Assembly (NCBI RefSeq): GCF_017309385.1
Contig: NZ_JAFJMJ010000001.1
Location: forward strand, 2,480,001-2,544,000
Length of the DNA stretch: 64,000 bases
Source: Amycolatopsis sp. 195334CR
Lineage (GTDB): Bacteria; Actinomycetota; Actinomycetes; Mycobacteriales; Pseudonocardiaceae
Direction: 5' to 3'
A program made the position numbers and the translations under genes. The notes below the pieces were generated by a model that was not told the origin of the DNA, made no database searches, and was given only the letters and a program-made list of their open reading frames with translations. Every line of letters begins with the position of its first letter. The stretch's first letter is position 1. Below are positions 1 to 8,673 of this stretch, piece after piece.

Positions 1-2706
1 GCGAACCCCGATGCCGACGTGCCCTCGGACAAGCTGTTCGTGCAGGACATGTTCCCCTACCCCTCCGGCGCCGGCCTGCACGTCGGGCACCCGCTGGGCT
101 TCATCGCCACCGACGTGTTCGCCCGGTACCACCGGATGATCGGCCGGAACGTCCTGCACACGATGGGCTTCGACGCCTTCGGCCTGCCCGCCGAGCAGTA
201 CGCCGTGCAGACCGGCGCGCACCCCCGCAAGACCACCGAGGAGAACATCGAGACCTACCTGCGCCAGATCCGCAGGCTGGGGCTGGGTCACGACGAGCGC
301 CGCCGGGTCTCCACCATCGACCCCGAGTACTACCGCTGGACCCAGTGGATCTTCCTGCAGATCTTCAACTCCTTCTACGACGAGAAGCAGGGCAAGGCGC
401 GCCCGATCGTCGACCTGGAGACCGAGTACGCGCAGGACAAGCGCCGCACGCCCGATGGCCGCAACTGGTGCGAGCTGACCCGCGCCGAGCAGCGCGACAT
501 CATCGACTCGCACCGGCTGGCCTACATCTCCGAGGCGCCGGTGAACTGGTGCCCCGGCCTGGGCACGGTGCTGTCCAACGAGGAGGTCACCCCGGACGGC
601 CGCAGCGAACGCGGCAACTTCCCGGTGTTCCGCCGCAACCTGCGCCAGTGGATGATGCGCATCACCGCCTACGCCGACCGCCTGGTCGACGACCTGGACC
701 GGCTGGACTGGCCGGACAAGGTCAAGGCGATGCAGCGCAACTGGATCGGCCGGTCGAACGGCGCCAGGGTGTCCTTCGCCGCCGGTGACGCGAAGATCGA
801 GGTGTTCACCACCCGCCCGGACACCCTGTTCGGCGCGACCTACCTGGTGCTGGCGCCCGAGCACCCGCTGGTCGACCAGCTGACCACCGAGGCGTGGCCC
901 GATGGCGTCGCCCCGGCGTGGACCGGCGACGCCGCCACCCCGGCCGAAGCGGTGGCCGCGTACCGGCTGGCCGCCTCCCGCAAGTCCGAACTGGACCGGC
1001 AGGAGAACAAGGACAAAACCGGCGTGTTCACCGGTACCCACGCGGTGAACCCGGCCAACGGCGAGCGGATCCCGGTTTTTGTCGCCGACTACGTGCTGAT
1101 GGGGTACGGCACCGGCGCGATCATGGCGGTGCCCGGCCAGGACCAGCGCGACTGGGACTTCGCGGAGAAGTTCGGGCTGAACATCATCCGGACCGTGCAG
1201 CCGTCCGAAGGCTTCGATGGCAAGGCGTTCACCGGCGAGGGCGCGGCGATCAATTCCGGGTTCCTGGACGGCCTGGGCGTCGACGAGGCGAAGAAGATGA
1301 TCATCTCGTGGCTGGAGGAGCACGGCCACGGCCACGGCACCGTGCAGTACAAGCTGCGCGACTGGCTGTTCTCCCGCCAGCGCTACTGGGGCGAGCCGTT
1401 CCCGGTGGTCTACGACGAGGACGGCCGCGTGCACGCGCTGCCGGACAGCCACCTGCCGGTGGAACTGCCCGAGGTCGACGACTACTCCCCGAAGACCTTC
1501 GAGCCGGACGACCCGAACACCGAGCCGTCGCCGCCGCTGTCGCGCGCCGACGACTGGGTCACCGTCGAGCTGGACCTGGGCGACGGCGTGAAGACCTACC
1601 GCCGCGACACCAACACCATGCCCAACTGGGCGGGTTCGTGCTGGTACCAGCTGCGCTACATCGACCCGGAGAACGCCGACCGGTTCGTCGACCCGGAGAA
1701 CGAGAAGTACTGGACCGGGCCGCGCCCGGCCGAGCACGGTGCCGAGGACCCCGGCGGCGTCGACCTGTACATCGGCGGCGTCGAGCACGCCGTGCTGCAC
1801 CTGCTGTACTCGCGGTTCTGGCAGAAGGTGCTGTTCGACCTGGGCCACGTGAGCTCGGACGAGCCGTACCGGAAGCTGTTCAACCAGGGCTACATCCAGG
1901 CCTTCGCCTACACCGACTCGCGCGGCTTCTACGTGCCCGCCGAGGAGGTCGAGGAGCGCGACGGCAAGTACTTCCACTTCGACCAAGAGGTCAAGCAGGA
2001 GTACGGGAAGATGGGCAAGAGCCTGAAGAACGTGGTCACGCCCGACCAGATGTCGGCGGACTACGGGGCCGACACCTTCCGGTTCTACGAGATGTCGATG
2101 GGCCCGCTGGAGCTGTCGCGGCCGTGGGCGACCAAGGACGTGGTCGGCTCGCAGCGCTTCCTGCAGCGGCTGTGGCGGCTGGTGGTGGACGAGACCACCG
2201 GCGAGCCGCGGGTGTCCGAAGTGGACCCCACCGAGGACGACCGGCGGCAGCTGCACAAGACCATCGCCGGGGTCCGCGAGGACTACGCGCAGATGCGGTT
2301 CAACACCGCGGGCGCCAAGCTGATCGAGCTGAACAACCACCTGACCAAGGCGTACGGCGCGGCCGAGACCACGCCGCGCGAGCTGGCCGAGGCGCTGGTG
2401 CTGATGCTGGCGCCGCTGTGCCCGCACGTGGCCGAGGAGCTGTGGCAGCGCCTGGGCCACACGGACTCCCTGGCGCACGGCCCGTTCCCCGGGGTCGACG
2501 AGAAGTACCTGGTCGACGACACGGTGGAGTACCCGGTGCAGGTCAACGGCAAGGTGCGCACCCGGGTCACGGTGGCCGCCGACGCGGACAAGGACGCCGT
2601 GCAGAAGGCCGCGCTGGCCGACGAGAAGGTCGTCGCGCTGCTGGCCGGTGGCGAGCCGCGCAAGGTGATCGTGGTGCCCGGCCGCCTGGTCAACGTGGTG
2701 GTCTAG
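1..2706 (+). CDS. leuS: Leucyl-tRNA synthetase (5' end outside the window)
   Basis: Class I aminoacyl-tRNA synthetase that charges tRNA-Leu in the cytoplasm. The frame is open from base 1, so the first tens of codons lie before the window. Numbering from the first codon here, the HIGH-type motif HVGH is at about residues 27-30 and the KMSKS-type motif KMGKS at about 670-674. Between them lies the CP1 editing domain, with the threonine-rich TTRPDTLFG near 270 and the editing aspartate in [10 protein letters not shown] near 381. The anticodon-binding and C-terminal domains follow and the gene ends at TAG 2704-2706. About 901 residues are present, close to full length for actinobacterial LeuS. 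I am very sure of the family. Confidence 0.98.
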   Translation, partial: ANPDADVPSDKLFVQDMFPYPSGAGLHVGHPLGFIATDVFARYHRMIGRNVLHTMGFDAFGLPAEQYAVQTGAHPRKTTEENIETYLRQIRRLGLGHDERRRVSTIDPEYYRWTQWIFLQIFNSFYDEKQGKARPIVDLETEYAQDKRRTPDGRNWCELTRAEQRDIIDSHRLAYISEAPVNWCPGLGTVLSNEEVTPDGRSERGNFPVFRRNLRQWMMRITAYADRLVDDLDRLDWPDKVKAMQRNWIGRSNGARVSFAAGDAKIEVFTTRPDTLFGATYLVLAPEHPLVDQLTTEAWPDGVAPAWTGDAATPAEAVAAYRLAASRKSELDRQENKDKTGVFTGTHAVNPANGERIPVFVADYVLMGYGTGAIMAVPGQDQRDWDFAEKFGLNIIRTVQPSEGFDGKAFTGEGAAINSGFLDGLGVDEAKKMIISWLEEHGHGHGTVQYKLRDWLFSRQRYWGEPFPVVYDEDGRVHALPDSHLPVELPEVDDYSPKTFEPDDPNTEPSPPLSRADDWVTVELDLGDGVKTYRRDTNTMPNWAGSCWYQLRYIDPENADRFVDPENEKYWTGPRPAEHGAEDPGGVDLYIGGVEHAVLHLLYSRFWQKVLFDLGHVSSDEPYRKLFNQGYIQAFAYTDSRGFYVPAEEVEERDGKYFHFDQEVKQEYGKMGKSLKNVVTPDQMSADYGADTFRFYEMSMGPLELSRPWATKDVVGSQRFLQRLWRLVVDETTGEPRVSEVDPTEDDRRQLHKTIAGVREDYAQMRFNTAGAKLIELNNHLTKAYGAAETTPRELAEALVLMLAPLCPHVAEELWQRLGHTDSLAHGPFPGVDEKYLVDDTVEYPVQVNGKVRTRVTVAADADKDAVQKAALADEKVVALLAGGEPRKVIVVPGRLVNVVV

Positions 2707-2746
2707 CGCCAGGACGGAAAGCCGCCAGCTTCACCGGGCCGCTGAC

Positions 2747-2784
2747 GATTCGATGGGTGTCGAACGAAGAACACCCATCGAATC
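2747..2784. promoter_or_regulatory. Perfect 14-bp inverted repeat in the SDR leader
   Basis: Arms GATTCGATGGGTGT (2747-2760) and its exact reverse complement (2771-2784) enclose a 10-nt loop. The right arm abuts the SDR Shine-Dalgarno GGAGGA (2785-2790). There is no T tract, so it is a poor leuS terminator. It could be an operator, for example for the TetR protein encoded just downstream, or an RNA hairpin next to the ribosome site. The symmetry is seen; the role is inferred. Confidence 0.6.
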
Positions 2785-2797
2785 GGAGGAACAAGCA

Positions 2798-3535
2798 ATG
2801 TCGCTCGACGGCAAGGTGGCCCTGGTGACCGGCGGCAGCCGCGGGATCGGCGCGGCGACCGCGCTGCGGCTCGCGGCCGACGGTGCCGACGTGGCGCTGA
2901 CCTATCGCGACAACGCCGACGCGGCGACCGAGGTGGCCGAGAAGATCAAGGCGGCGGGTCGCCGCGCGCTGGTGATCCGCGCGGACGGGGCCGAGGCCGC
3001 CGACTGCGTGCGCGCGGTCGAGGAGACCGTCGCCGAGTTCGGCAGGCTCGACGTGCTGGTCAACAACGCGGGCGTCGGCATGGTCGCGCCCATCACCGAG
3101 ATGGCGCTGGAGGACATCGACCGGGTGCTCGCGGTGAACGTGCGCGCCCCGTTCCTCGCGGCGAAGGCGGCCGCGGCGCACCTCGGCCAGGGCGGGCGCC
3201 TGATCACCATCGGCAGCTGCGTCGCCGAGCGCGTGCCGGGGCCGGGCATGTCGCTGTACGCGCTGACCAAGACCGCGATGGTCGGGCTGACCAAGGCGCT
3301 GGCCCGCGAGCTGGGTGCGAACGGGGTGACGGTCAACCTGGTGCAGCCGGGCCCGACCGACACCGCGATGAACCCGGCGGACGGCCCGTACGCCGCGGAC
3401 CAGGCCGCGATGACCGCGGTCGGGCGCTACGGCACGCCGGACGAGGTGGCCGCCACGGTGTCGTTCCTGGCCGCGGAGAGCAGCCGGTACGTCACCGGCA
3501 CGGCGGTCTCGGTCGACGGCGGCCACGCAGCCTGA
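2798..3535 (+). CDS. SDR-family NAD(P)-dependent oxidoreductase
   Basis: Classical short-chain dehydrogenase/reductase of 245 residues. The nucleotide-binding motif TGGSRGIG is at residues 11-18, the structural NNAG follows in VLVNNAGVG, and the catalytic Ser140, Tyr154 and Lys158 are in place. The C-terminal VTGTAVSVDGGHA is typical of FabG-like members. ATG 2798 is chosen because GGAGGA (2785-2790) lies 7 nt upstream; a longer open frame begins at 2753 but would run through the inverted repeat. The gene converges on a TetR gene that begins its stop codon one base after this stop. The substrate cannot be told from sequence. Confidence 0.93.
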   Translation: MSLDGKVALVTGGSRGIGAATALRLAADGADVALTYRDNADAATEVAEKIKAAGRRALVIRADGAEAADCVRAVEETVAEFGRLDVLVNNAGVGMVAPITEMALEDIDRVLAVNVRAPFLAAKAAAAHLGQGGRLITIGSCVAERVPGPGMSLYALTKTAMVGLTKALARELGANGVTVNLVQPGPTDTAMNPADGPYAADQAAMTAVGRYGTPDEVAATVSFLAAESSRYVTGTAVSVDGGHAA

Positions 3536-4282
3536 TCACCGCGGCAACACCCCGATCTCCCTGGCCAGGTCGGCGAGCATGGCGTCGAACAGCACGTCCG
3601 GCTTGGTCACCGGGATCGGGTAGTTGCCGAACACCTCGAGCGTGACGTGGCCGTAGATCCGCGCCCAGAACTGGATCATCAGGTACGTGGTGCCCAGGTC
3701 CAGCTTCTCGGCCGGGAAGTCGAGGCCCGATTCGCTCAGCACGGAGAGCAGGTCCCCGCGGTAGGCGGCGAGGTCGTCGCGCAGTTCCGCGGGGACCGCT
3801 TCGTCCGAGGGGGTGTCCAGCTCGTGCGTGGCGAGCAGGTGCCCGGCGGTGGTCAGGAAGATCCGGCCGAACGGCTCGTCCGCGCGGCTCAGCGTGGCGG
3901 CGCTGCTCGGCGCCGAACCCACTTCGCCGGTCGGGGACGCGAAAACGAGGGTGAACTCGCGCGTGTGCGTCAACGCCCAGTGGCGGAACCCGCGGCACAG
4001 CGCGAAGAGCTGCACGGCACCGTCGTCCTCGGCGAGTTCGGCCACCTCACCGGCCAGTTCGTCGCCCAGGTCGCCGACGATGTCCAACCGCAGGTGCGCG
4101 AGCAGGTCGTCACGTGAACCGTAGTAGCGGTACAGCGCGGGCGCGGTGATGCCCAGCTCCCTGGCGATGGCCCGGAGCGTGACCGCTTCGGGTCCGTCGG
4201 CCACCAGCAGGGCCCGCGCGGTCTGCCGGATCTCGTGATCCGTCGCGGAGCGTGCGCGCCCCCGCCGGGTTGGCCTGCCCAT
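3536..4282 (-). CDS. TetR/AcrR-family transcriptional regulator
   Basis: A 248-residue regulator. An N-terminal helix-turn-helix (about residues 25-65: AIARELGITAPALYRYYGSRDDLL) is followed by an all-helical ligand-binding region containing RHWALTHTREFTLVF, which resembles the WHG-type C-terminal domain of many actinobacterial TetR proteins. The N-terminus is arginine-rich (MGRPTRRGRARS). It abuts the SDR gene tail to tail, so regulation of the SDR through the 2747-2784 palindrome is possible but unproven. The start is ATG at 4280-4282. Confidence 0.92.
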   Translation of the reverse strand: MGRPTRRGRARSATDHEIRQTARALLVADGPEAVTLRAIARELGITAPALYRYYGSRDDLLAHLRLDIVGDLGDELAGEVAELAEDDGAVQLFALCRGFRHWALTHTREFTLVFASPTGEVGSAPSSAATLSRADEPFGRIFLTTAGHLLATHELDTPSDEAVPAELRDDLAAYRGDLLSVLSESGLDFPAEKLDLGTTYLMIQFWARIYGHVTLEVFGNYPIPVTKPDVLFDAMLADLAREIGVLPR

Positions 4283-4351
4283 TCCTCACCCCGCTGGAGT
4301 TCGGTTCACTCGGTCGCGGGCAGTCTAGGTGGGCAGGGCGCTACCGCTCAC

Positions 4352-4636
4352 TCACGCGCGGCGAAGGTGTCCGGCCACGCGGTGGCACCGGCTGGCCAGC
4401 CAGGCCGACCCCGCGGCGCCGGGCAGGCCGATCAGCGCGTGCACCACCCAGGCGCCGAGCAGCGACGGCCCGCCCCAGGTCCCGCTCTGGTCGGCGTCGG
4501 GATCCCAGAACACGCCGTAGGTCACCACCCGCACGATGAGGAAGGCGGCCAGGCCGAGCAGCAGCACCTGCAACCCGGTGAGCAGCGCGGCGAGCAGGAG
4601 CTTGAACGGGTGGCGGGACTTGGTCGCGGCGGTCAT
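4352..4636 (-). CDS. Small membrane protein of unknown function
   Basis: A 94-residue protein with two predicted membrane segments: KLLLAALLTGLQVLLLGLAAF and a later one within LLGAWVVHALIGLPGAAGSAWL. Between them is an extracytoplasmic stretch with VFWDPDADQSGTWGG. The frame is open further upstream, but ATG 4636 puts a short charged N-terminus before the first helix. No Shine-Dalgarno is visible before it. I recognise no family. The hydrophobic pattern supports coding; the exact start is a choice. Confidence 0.6.
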   Translation of the reverse strand: MTAATKSRHPFKLLLAALLTGLQVLLLGLAAFLIVRVVTYGVFWDPDADQSGTWGGPSLLGAWVVHALIGLPGAAGSAWLASRCHRVAGHLRRA

Positions 4637-4946
4637 GGGGAAAACGCTAGGCACGCGGCTGACCTGCGGGTACCTGGTGAACCCCCGAACCGGGGTGGGG
4701 AAAACCCGGGGCGCCGCCGGCACCGATCACTCGGGGGGCTACGTGATCGGTGCCGGCGACCCGATGCCGTTCCGCCGGCCGAGGCCGCTGGTCGGGCAAC
4801 GCCCCCGCGCGAACGCGGTGGCGTGTCTGGAGAGCTGAACCCCACCGGGAAGTGACGTCCGGGTGGGGAAATCACTCCGAACGGGTGACGCTCGGCTAGC
4901 ACTCGCCTGATTGTCGCATTCGGGAGCGGATAAGTTACAAAGTCCT
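4637..4946. other. Intergenic region of about 310 bp without a recognised gene
   Basis: The spacer lies between two minus-strand membrane-protein genes. The only strong structure I see is the hairpin at 4715-4758. The stretch near 4895-4946 is less GC-rich than its surroundings. Frames open here lack gene-like composition. Confidence 0.6.
4715..4758 (-). terminator. 16-bp perfect hairpin, possible terminator of the DUF2339 gene
   Basis: Arms 4715-4730 and 4743-4758 are exact reverse complements with a 12-nt loop. On the minus strand, after the hairpin, the sequence reads GCGCCCCGGGTTTTCCCC, so a short T run occurs about 11 nt later. It lies roughly 190 bp beyond the stop at 4947. A terminator role is likely but not certain; an element acting on the small downstream gene is the alternative. 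Confidence 0.4.
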
Positions 4947-6860
4947 TCACATTCGCATAGATCCAGTGGGGTCGTCTTGGGCTGAACGGGTCGCGCTGAC
5001 CAGCCTGGCGTACCGCGTACCTGCGGCGAGCAGCACCAATCCGGCCCCGAGGAAGGCGCCGACGCGGGCCATGCCGTCGAGCGAGGAGAGGTCGAACAGC
5101 ACCAGCTTCGCCAGCGCGGCGGCGACGAGCACCAGCCCGGTGATCCGGAGCGCCTTCCGGCGGAGGCCGCGCAGCAGCAGGACCAGCGCGGCGACCGTCC
5201 ACGAGACGGTGATCAGCGCGTGGCCGATCAGGAAGCCGAGTTCGCCGTCGACCAGCAGGCGCACCGGGTAGAGCACGGTGCCCGCGGCGCCGTAGAGCAC
5301 CGCCATCCCGGCGACGACCGCGACCAGCGGGGTCACCGACTTGGCCGCCTCGGTGCGGAACGCCGCCACGGCCAGCAGCACCGCGGCGAGCGCGATGAGC
5401 GGCGAGACCGCGGCCGCGGTGATCAGCACGTCGGTGGCGGGACCGGTGCGCGGCACGCGCAGCAGCAGAATCGGCGAGGCGGCACCGGCCATCGCGGTGA
5501 GCAGCCCGGCCACCCCGAAGGCGGCACCGGCCGCCACCATGCCCTTGCTCTTCAGCCGGATCGCGACGGCGGCCAGTGCGATCGCTTCGGCCAGCACCAC
5601 GATCACCTGCGACTCACCGGAGAGCGCGACCGCCGTGGTCTCGAAGGCGAGCACCGACGCGAGCACGCCCGCGGTCATCGCGACCCCGGAAGGCAAACGC
5701 TTGCGCCCGCCGATCCAGAGGCCGGTGAGCACGACGGTGAGGCCACCGGTGAACGCGGCGGCGAGCGGGCGGTCGAGCAGGAACGGCAGCAGCATCGTCG
5801 GCAGCGGTGCCACCGCGAGCAACGCGATCGGCGTGACGTCGGCGCGGTGGAGCGCGGTCGTCGCGGTGGCCGTGGCGAGCACGAGCAGCGAGGTGAGCAG
5901 CGCGAGCACGGCCACACCGAGGCTCGGGCCGGTTTCGAACCAGGCACCGGCGGCGAACGAGACGGTGAGGGCGCTGCCCGCGATCGGCGGCAGTCCGGCG
6001 GCCAGCACCACGCCGGGCCACTCGCGGCTCAGCTGGATCGGGGCCGCGGCGACCGCCAGGATCAGCAGGAAGGTCATCAGCGAGACGGTGAAACCCGAGG
6101 TGAGGACCGGCGCGCAGACCGCGCAGCCGAGCAGCACGAAGACCGCGAGGCCCTGCGCCTTCCAGTACCCGGCGAGCGCCAGCCCGCCGACGGCGACGAC
6201 CAGCCCGAGCAGCAGGCCCGCCCAGGACGGCAGCAGTTCGAGGAAGGTCGTGGCCGCGACGATGTCCGCGTAGAGCACGGCGACGCCGGTCGCGGCGAGC
6301 GCGAAGGCACCGGTGCGGGCGGCGGGGTTGCGGTGCAGCCAGACGCCGAGGCCGGCCAGCGTCCCGCCGAGCGCGGCGCCGAGCACCACGCGCGGCACCG
6401 GGCCGACCCAGCCACGCTGGATGGCGAGCACCAGCAGCAGCACGACGCCGAGCAGGGTGACCGCGCCGCCGATCCAGGCGAGCACCTTGCTGCCGGCGCC
6501 GTCCTTGGCGAGCTTGTCGGCCAGCGACGGCTTCGGCGGGCGGGGCTGGTAGGGGTGCTGCTGCTGGTAGTGGGGCTGCCAGCGCGGCATCGGAAACGGC
6601 GGCACCAGCCCCGGCGGCGGCGTGCCCGGGGGCGGCGGCATCGGCGGCTCCTGGGCCGCGGTGGGCGGCGTGACCGGCGTCGGCTCGGGTGCGGGCGGTG
6701 GTTCCGGCGCTTGCTCCGGGGACGCCTCTGGGGATACCTCCGGCGGCTGTGCCGGGGGCAGGGCGCGTAGTTCGGCGCCCAGGGTGCTCAGGCGGTCGGC
6801 GATCTCACCGAGTGCGTCGGCGATTCGCGGCAGGGGGTCGGTCGCGCTGGGAGTGCCCAT
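4947..6860 (-). CDS. DUF2339-family polytopic membrane protein
   Basis: About 637 residues. The cytoplasmic N-terminus has a short heptad-like helix (IADALGEIADRLSTLGAELRAL) and a Pro/Glu-rich linker leading to a PPKPSLADKLAKDGAGSKVLAWIGG motif. Many closely packed membrane helices follow to the C-terminus, which is the DUF2339 layout. Function is unknown in the family; envelope roles are guessed. ATG 6860 is preferred because it opens onto the amphipathic helix; a TTG at 6911 would add 17 arginine-rich residues. The gene is divergent from the kinase gene at 6959 with about 98 bp between. Confidence 0.8.
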   Translation of the reverse strand: MGTPSATDPLPRIADALGEIADRLSTLGAELRALPPAQPPEVSPEASPEQAPEPPPAPEPTPVTPPTAAQEPPMPPPPGTPPPGLVPPFPMPRWQPHYQQQHPYQPRPPKPSLADKLAKDGAGSKVLAWIGGAVTLLGVVLLLVLAIQRGWVGPVPRVVLGAALGGTLAGLGVWLHRNPAARTGAFALAATGVAVLYADIVAATTFLELLPSWAGLLLGLVVAVGGLALAGYWKAQGLAVFVLLGCAVCAPVLTSGFTVSLMTFLLILAVAAAPIQLSREWPGVVLAAGLPPIAGSALTVSFAAGAWFETGPSLGVAVLALLTSLLVLATATATTALHRADVTPIALLAVAPLPTMLLPFLLDRPLAAAFTGGLTVVLTGLWIGGRKRLPSGVAMTAGVLASVLAFETTAVALSGESQVIVVLAEAIALAAVAIRLKSKGMVAAGAAFGVAGLLTAMAGAASPILLLRVPRTGPATDVLITAAAVSPLIALAAVLLAVAAFRTEAAKSVTPLVAVVAGMAVLYGAAGTVLYPVRLLVDGELGFLIGHALITVSWTVAALVLLLRGLRRKALRITGLVLVAAALAKLVLFDLSSLDGMARVGAFLGAGLVLLAAGTRYARLVSATRSAQDDPTGSMRM

Positions 6861-6958
6861 GCGTCCAGGGTCGGCCGCGCGGCCCCGGCGCGGATCCGTA
6901 GCTCTACTCAAACCACCATGACGATTGGGTGACGGGCCACCCTGGCAGGCTGGGTGCC

Positions 6959-7828
6959 ATGACCGCTGAAGTCCTCGTCGCCGGGTCGATCAACGCCGAC
7001 CTGGTGGTCACCGCCGATCGACGGCCCGGCGCGGGTGAGACCGTGCTCGGCGGCGACACCGTCCTCCTCCCCGGCGGCAAGGGCGCCAACACCGCCGTGG
7101 CCGCGTCGCTCATCGGGGCCCAGGTGGCCATGGTCGGCGCGGTCGGCGACGACGCCAACGGCCGCCTCCTGCTCGGGTCGCTGCGCGAAGCCGGGGTCCG
7201 GGTCGACCTCGTCCGCACGGTGGACCGGCCGACCGGCGCCGCCTACATCGTCGTCACGCCGGACGGGGAGAACTCGATCCTCGTCTCGCCCGGCGCGAAC
7301 GGCGCGCTGGAACCGTCCTCGGTGGACGGCGCGTTCGACGGCGCCCGGGTGCTCGCCGTCTCGATGGAGATCCCGCTGCCGACGGTGGAGCACGCGGTGG
7401 TCGCCGCCGCCGAGGCCGGGGTGCGGGTGCTGCTGAACCTGTCGCCGGTGGCGAAGGTCAGCCCGCGCACCCTCAACGCGGTCGACGTCCTGCTGGTCAA
7501 CGAGCACGAAGCCGCCTGGCTGCTGGAATCCGACGACGCCGACCCCCGCGGCCTCCTGGAGCTGGGCCCCTACTCCGCGGTTGTCACCAGGGGCGCGAAG
7601 GGCGCGCTGGTGATCACCGCCGACGAGGTGGTCGAGGTGCCGTCGCCGAAGGTCGAGGCGGTGGACACCACCGGCGCCGGGGACGCCTTCACCGGCGCGC
7701 TCGCCGCGTCGCTGGCCGAAGGCGCCTCCCTCGCCGACGCCGCCCGCCTGGCGGTGAAGGTCGCCGCCATCTCGGTGACCCGCTCCGGCGCACAACCCTC
7801 CTACCCCCGCGCGGGCGAACTCGACTGA
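6959..7828 (+). CDS. rbsK: PfkB-family sugar kinase, ribokinase-like
   Basis: A 289-residue carbohydrate kinase. The N-terminal VAGSINADLVV, the PfkB signature 1 region PGGKGANTAVAA and signature 2 DTTGAGDAFTGAL with its catalytic aspartate are all present, giving the ribokinase subfamily. It would phosphorylate ribose or a similar sugar with ATP in the cytosol. ATG 6959 is chosen over GTG 6929 because homologues start just before the first beta strand. No sugar transporter or ribose operon lies next to it; the genes downstream are a ParB-like ORF and ptsI, so substrate assignment is tentative. Confidence 0.88.
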   Translation: MTAEVLVAGSINADLVVTADRRPGAGETVLGGDTVLLPGGKGANTAVAASLIGAQVAMVGAVGDDANGRLLLGSLREAGVRVDLVRTVDRPTGAAYIVVTPDGENSILVSPGANGALEPSSVDGAFDGARVLAVSMEIPLPTVEHAVVAAAEAGVRVLLNLSPVAKVSPRTLNAVDVLLVNEHEAAWLLESDDADPRGLLELGPYSAVVTRGAKGALVITADEVVEVPSPKVEAVDTTGAGDAFTGALAASLAEGASLADAARLAVKVAAISVTRSGAQPSYPRAGELD

Positions 7829-7864
7829 GGGAATTCGGCCCACCCGCGCGGCGTTCCCCGAAGG

Positions 7865-8668
7865 GTGAGCTTCGACGCGGCGTGGCGCCAGGGGTACGTG
7901 GCCCGGCTCGCGGCGGTGGTCGCGGCCAGACGCCCCGGCGAACTGGAGCTGATGCCGCTCGACGACACCGTCGCCGCGCTCGGCCACCAGGGCGAGGTCG
8001 AGCTCGGGCACCAGGAGGTCCCGGTCGACGACATCGTCGGCACGATCGCGCGCAAGGGTGACTTCGACCGCCGGTTCCGCCCGCGCAACCGCGCCCTCCG
8101 CGACCGCTGGGAGCGGCTCGCCGACGCCACCAGCACCGAACCGGTCCGGCTGGTGCGCCTCGGGCAGATGTACTTCGTCGAGGACGGGCACCACCGCGTC
8201 GCGCTCGCCAGGGCACGCGGCATCGTCAGCCTCGGCGCCCGTGTCCGCAAGATCTGCACCATCTCCTGCGCCACCCGCTGCTTGACCGTGGCGGACCTGC
8301 CGGTCAAGGCCGCCGAGCGGGTGTTCCTCGAACGCGTCCCGCTGCCCGACGACGTGCGCTGGGGCCTCTGGCTCGACCACCCGGCCGACTGGCTCCGGCT
8401 CGCCGACGCCGCCGAGGCCTGGGGCTTCCGCCACCGCCTGCACGACCGGGTGCGCCTCGCCGAGACCTGGTGGGACCAGGAGGTCCGCCCGGTGGTCGCC
8501 GGGCTCGCGTTGCGCGGCGTCGAGCCGTACGACGTCCGCGCCTACCACCGGGCGTTGCGCGAACGCGAAACCCTCGGCGCGACCAGCTTCGACGACACCG
8601 TGGTCGCGCACATCCGGCACCGGCTGATCGGGGACTACACTGGTCCGCCGTGGCACGGTATGGTCTAG
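7865..8668 (+). CDS. ParB/sulfiredoxin-like domain protein of unknown function
   Basis: A 267-residue protein starting at GTG 7865. Around residues 98-120, VRLGQMYFVEDGHHRVALARA resembles the ParB/sulfiredoxin-type GxxRxxA core, here DGHHRVALA. Upstream is VPVDDIVGTIARKGDFDRRFRP, which is like the specificity-strand region of such domains. There is no obvious HTH, so a chromosome-partition role is not supported. The C-terminal half is rich in Trp and Arg. Its stop codon lies inside the dre palindrome that also covers the ptsI start. I know similar proteins only as uncharacterised ParB-like proteins. Confidence 0.6.
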   Translation: MSFDAAWRQGYVARLAAVVAARRPGELELMPLDDTVAALGHQGEVELGHQEVPVDDIVGTIARKGDFDRRFRPRNRALRDRWERLADATSTEPVRLVRLGQMYFVEDGHHRVALARARGIVSLGARVRKICTISCATRCLTVADLPVKAAERVFLERVPLPDDVRWGLWLDHPADWLRLADAAEAWGFRHRLHDRVRLAETWWDQEVRPVVAGLALRGVEPYDVRAYHRALRERETLGATSFDDTVVAHIRHRLIGDYTGPPWHGMV

Positions 8669-8673
8669 ACCAT
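8660..8673. promoter_or_regulatory. dre-type operator (DasR box) at the ptsI start
   Basis: The perfect 14-bp palindrome ATGGTCTAGACCAT contains TGGTCTAGACCA, the core of the DasR-responsive element known from Streptomyces, where PTS genes are DasR targets. It spans the stop of the upstream ORF and the first two bases of the ptsI ATG (8672). The match is seen; binding by a DasR-like GntR protein is inferred. Confidence 0.75.

Noticed and set aside
4759..4946. A c-di-AMP (ydaO-type) riboswitch
   Set aside because: I could not find the conserved stems, and no plus-strand gene starts downstream.
5220..6770. A 516-codon plus-strand frame opposite the DUF2339 gene
   Set aside because: Mostly Arg/Gln/Glu/Gly runs without fold features; the minus-strand frame has ordered membrane helices.
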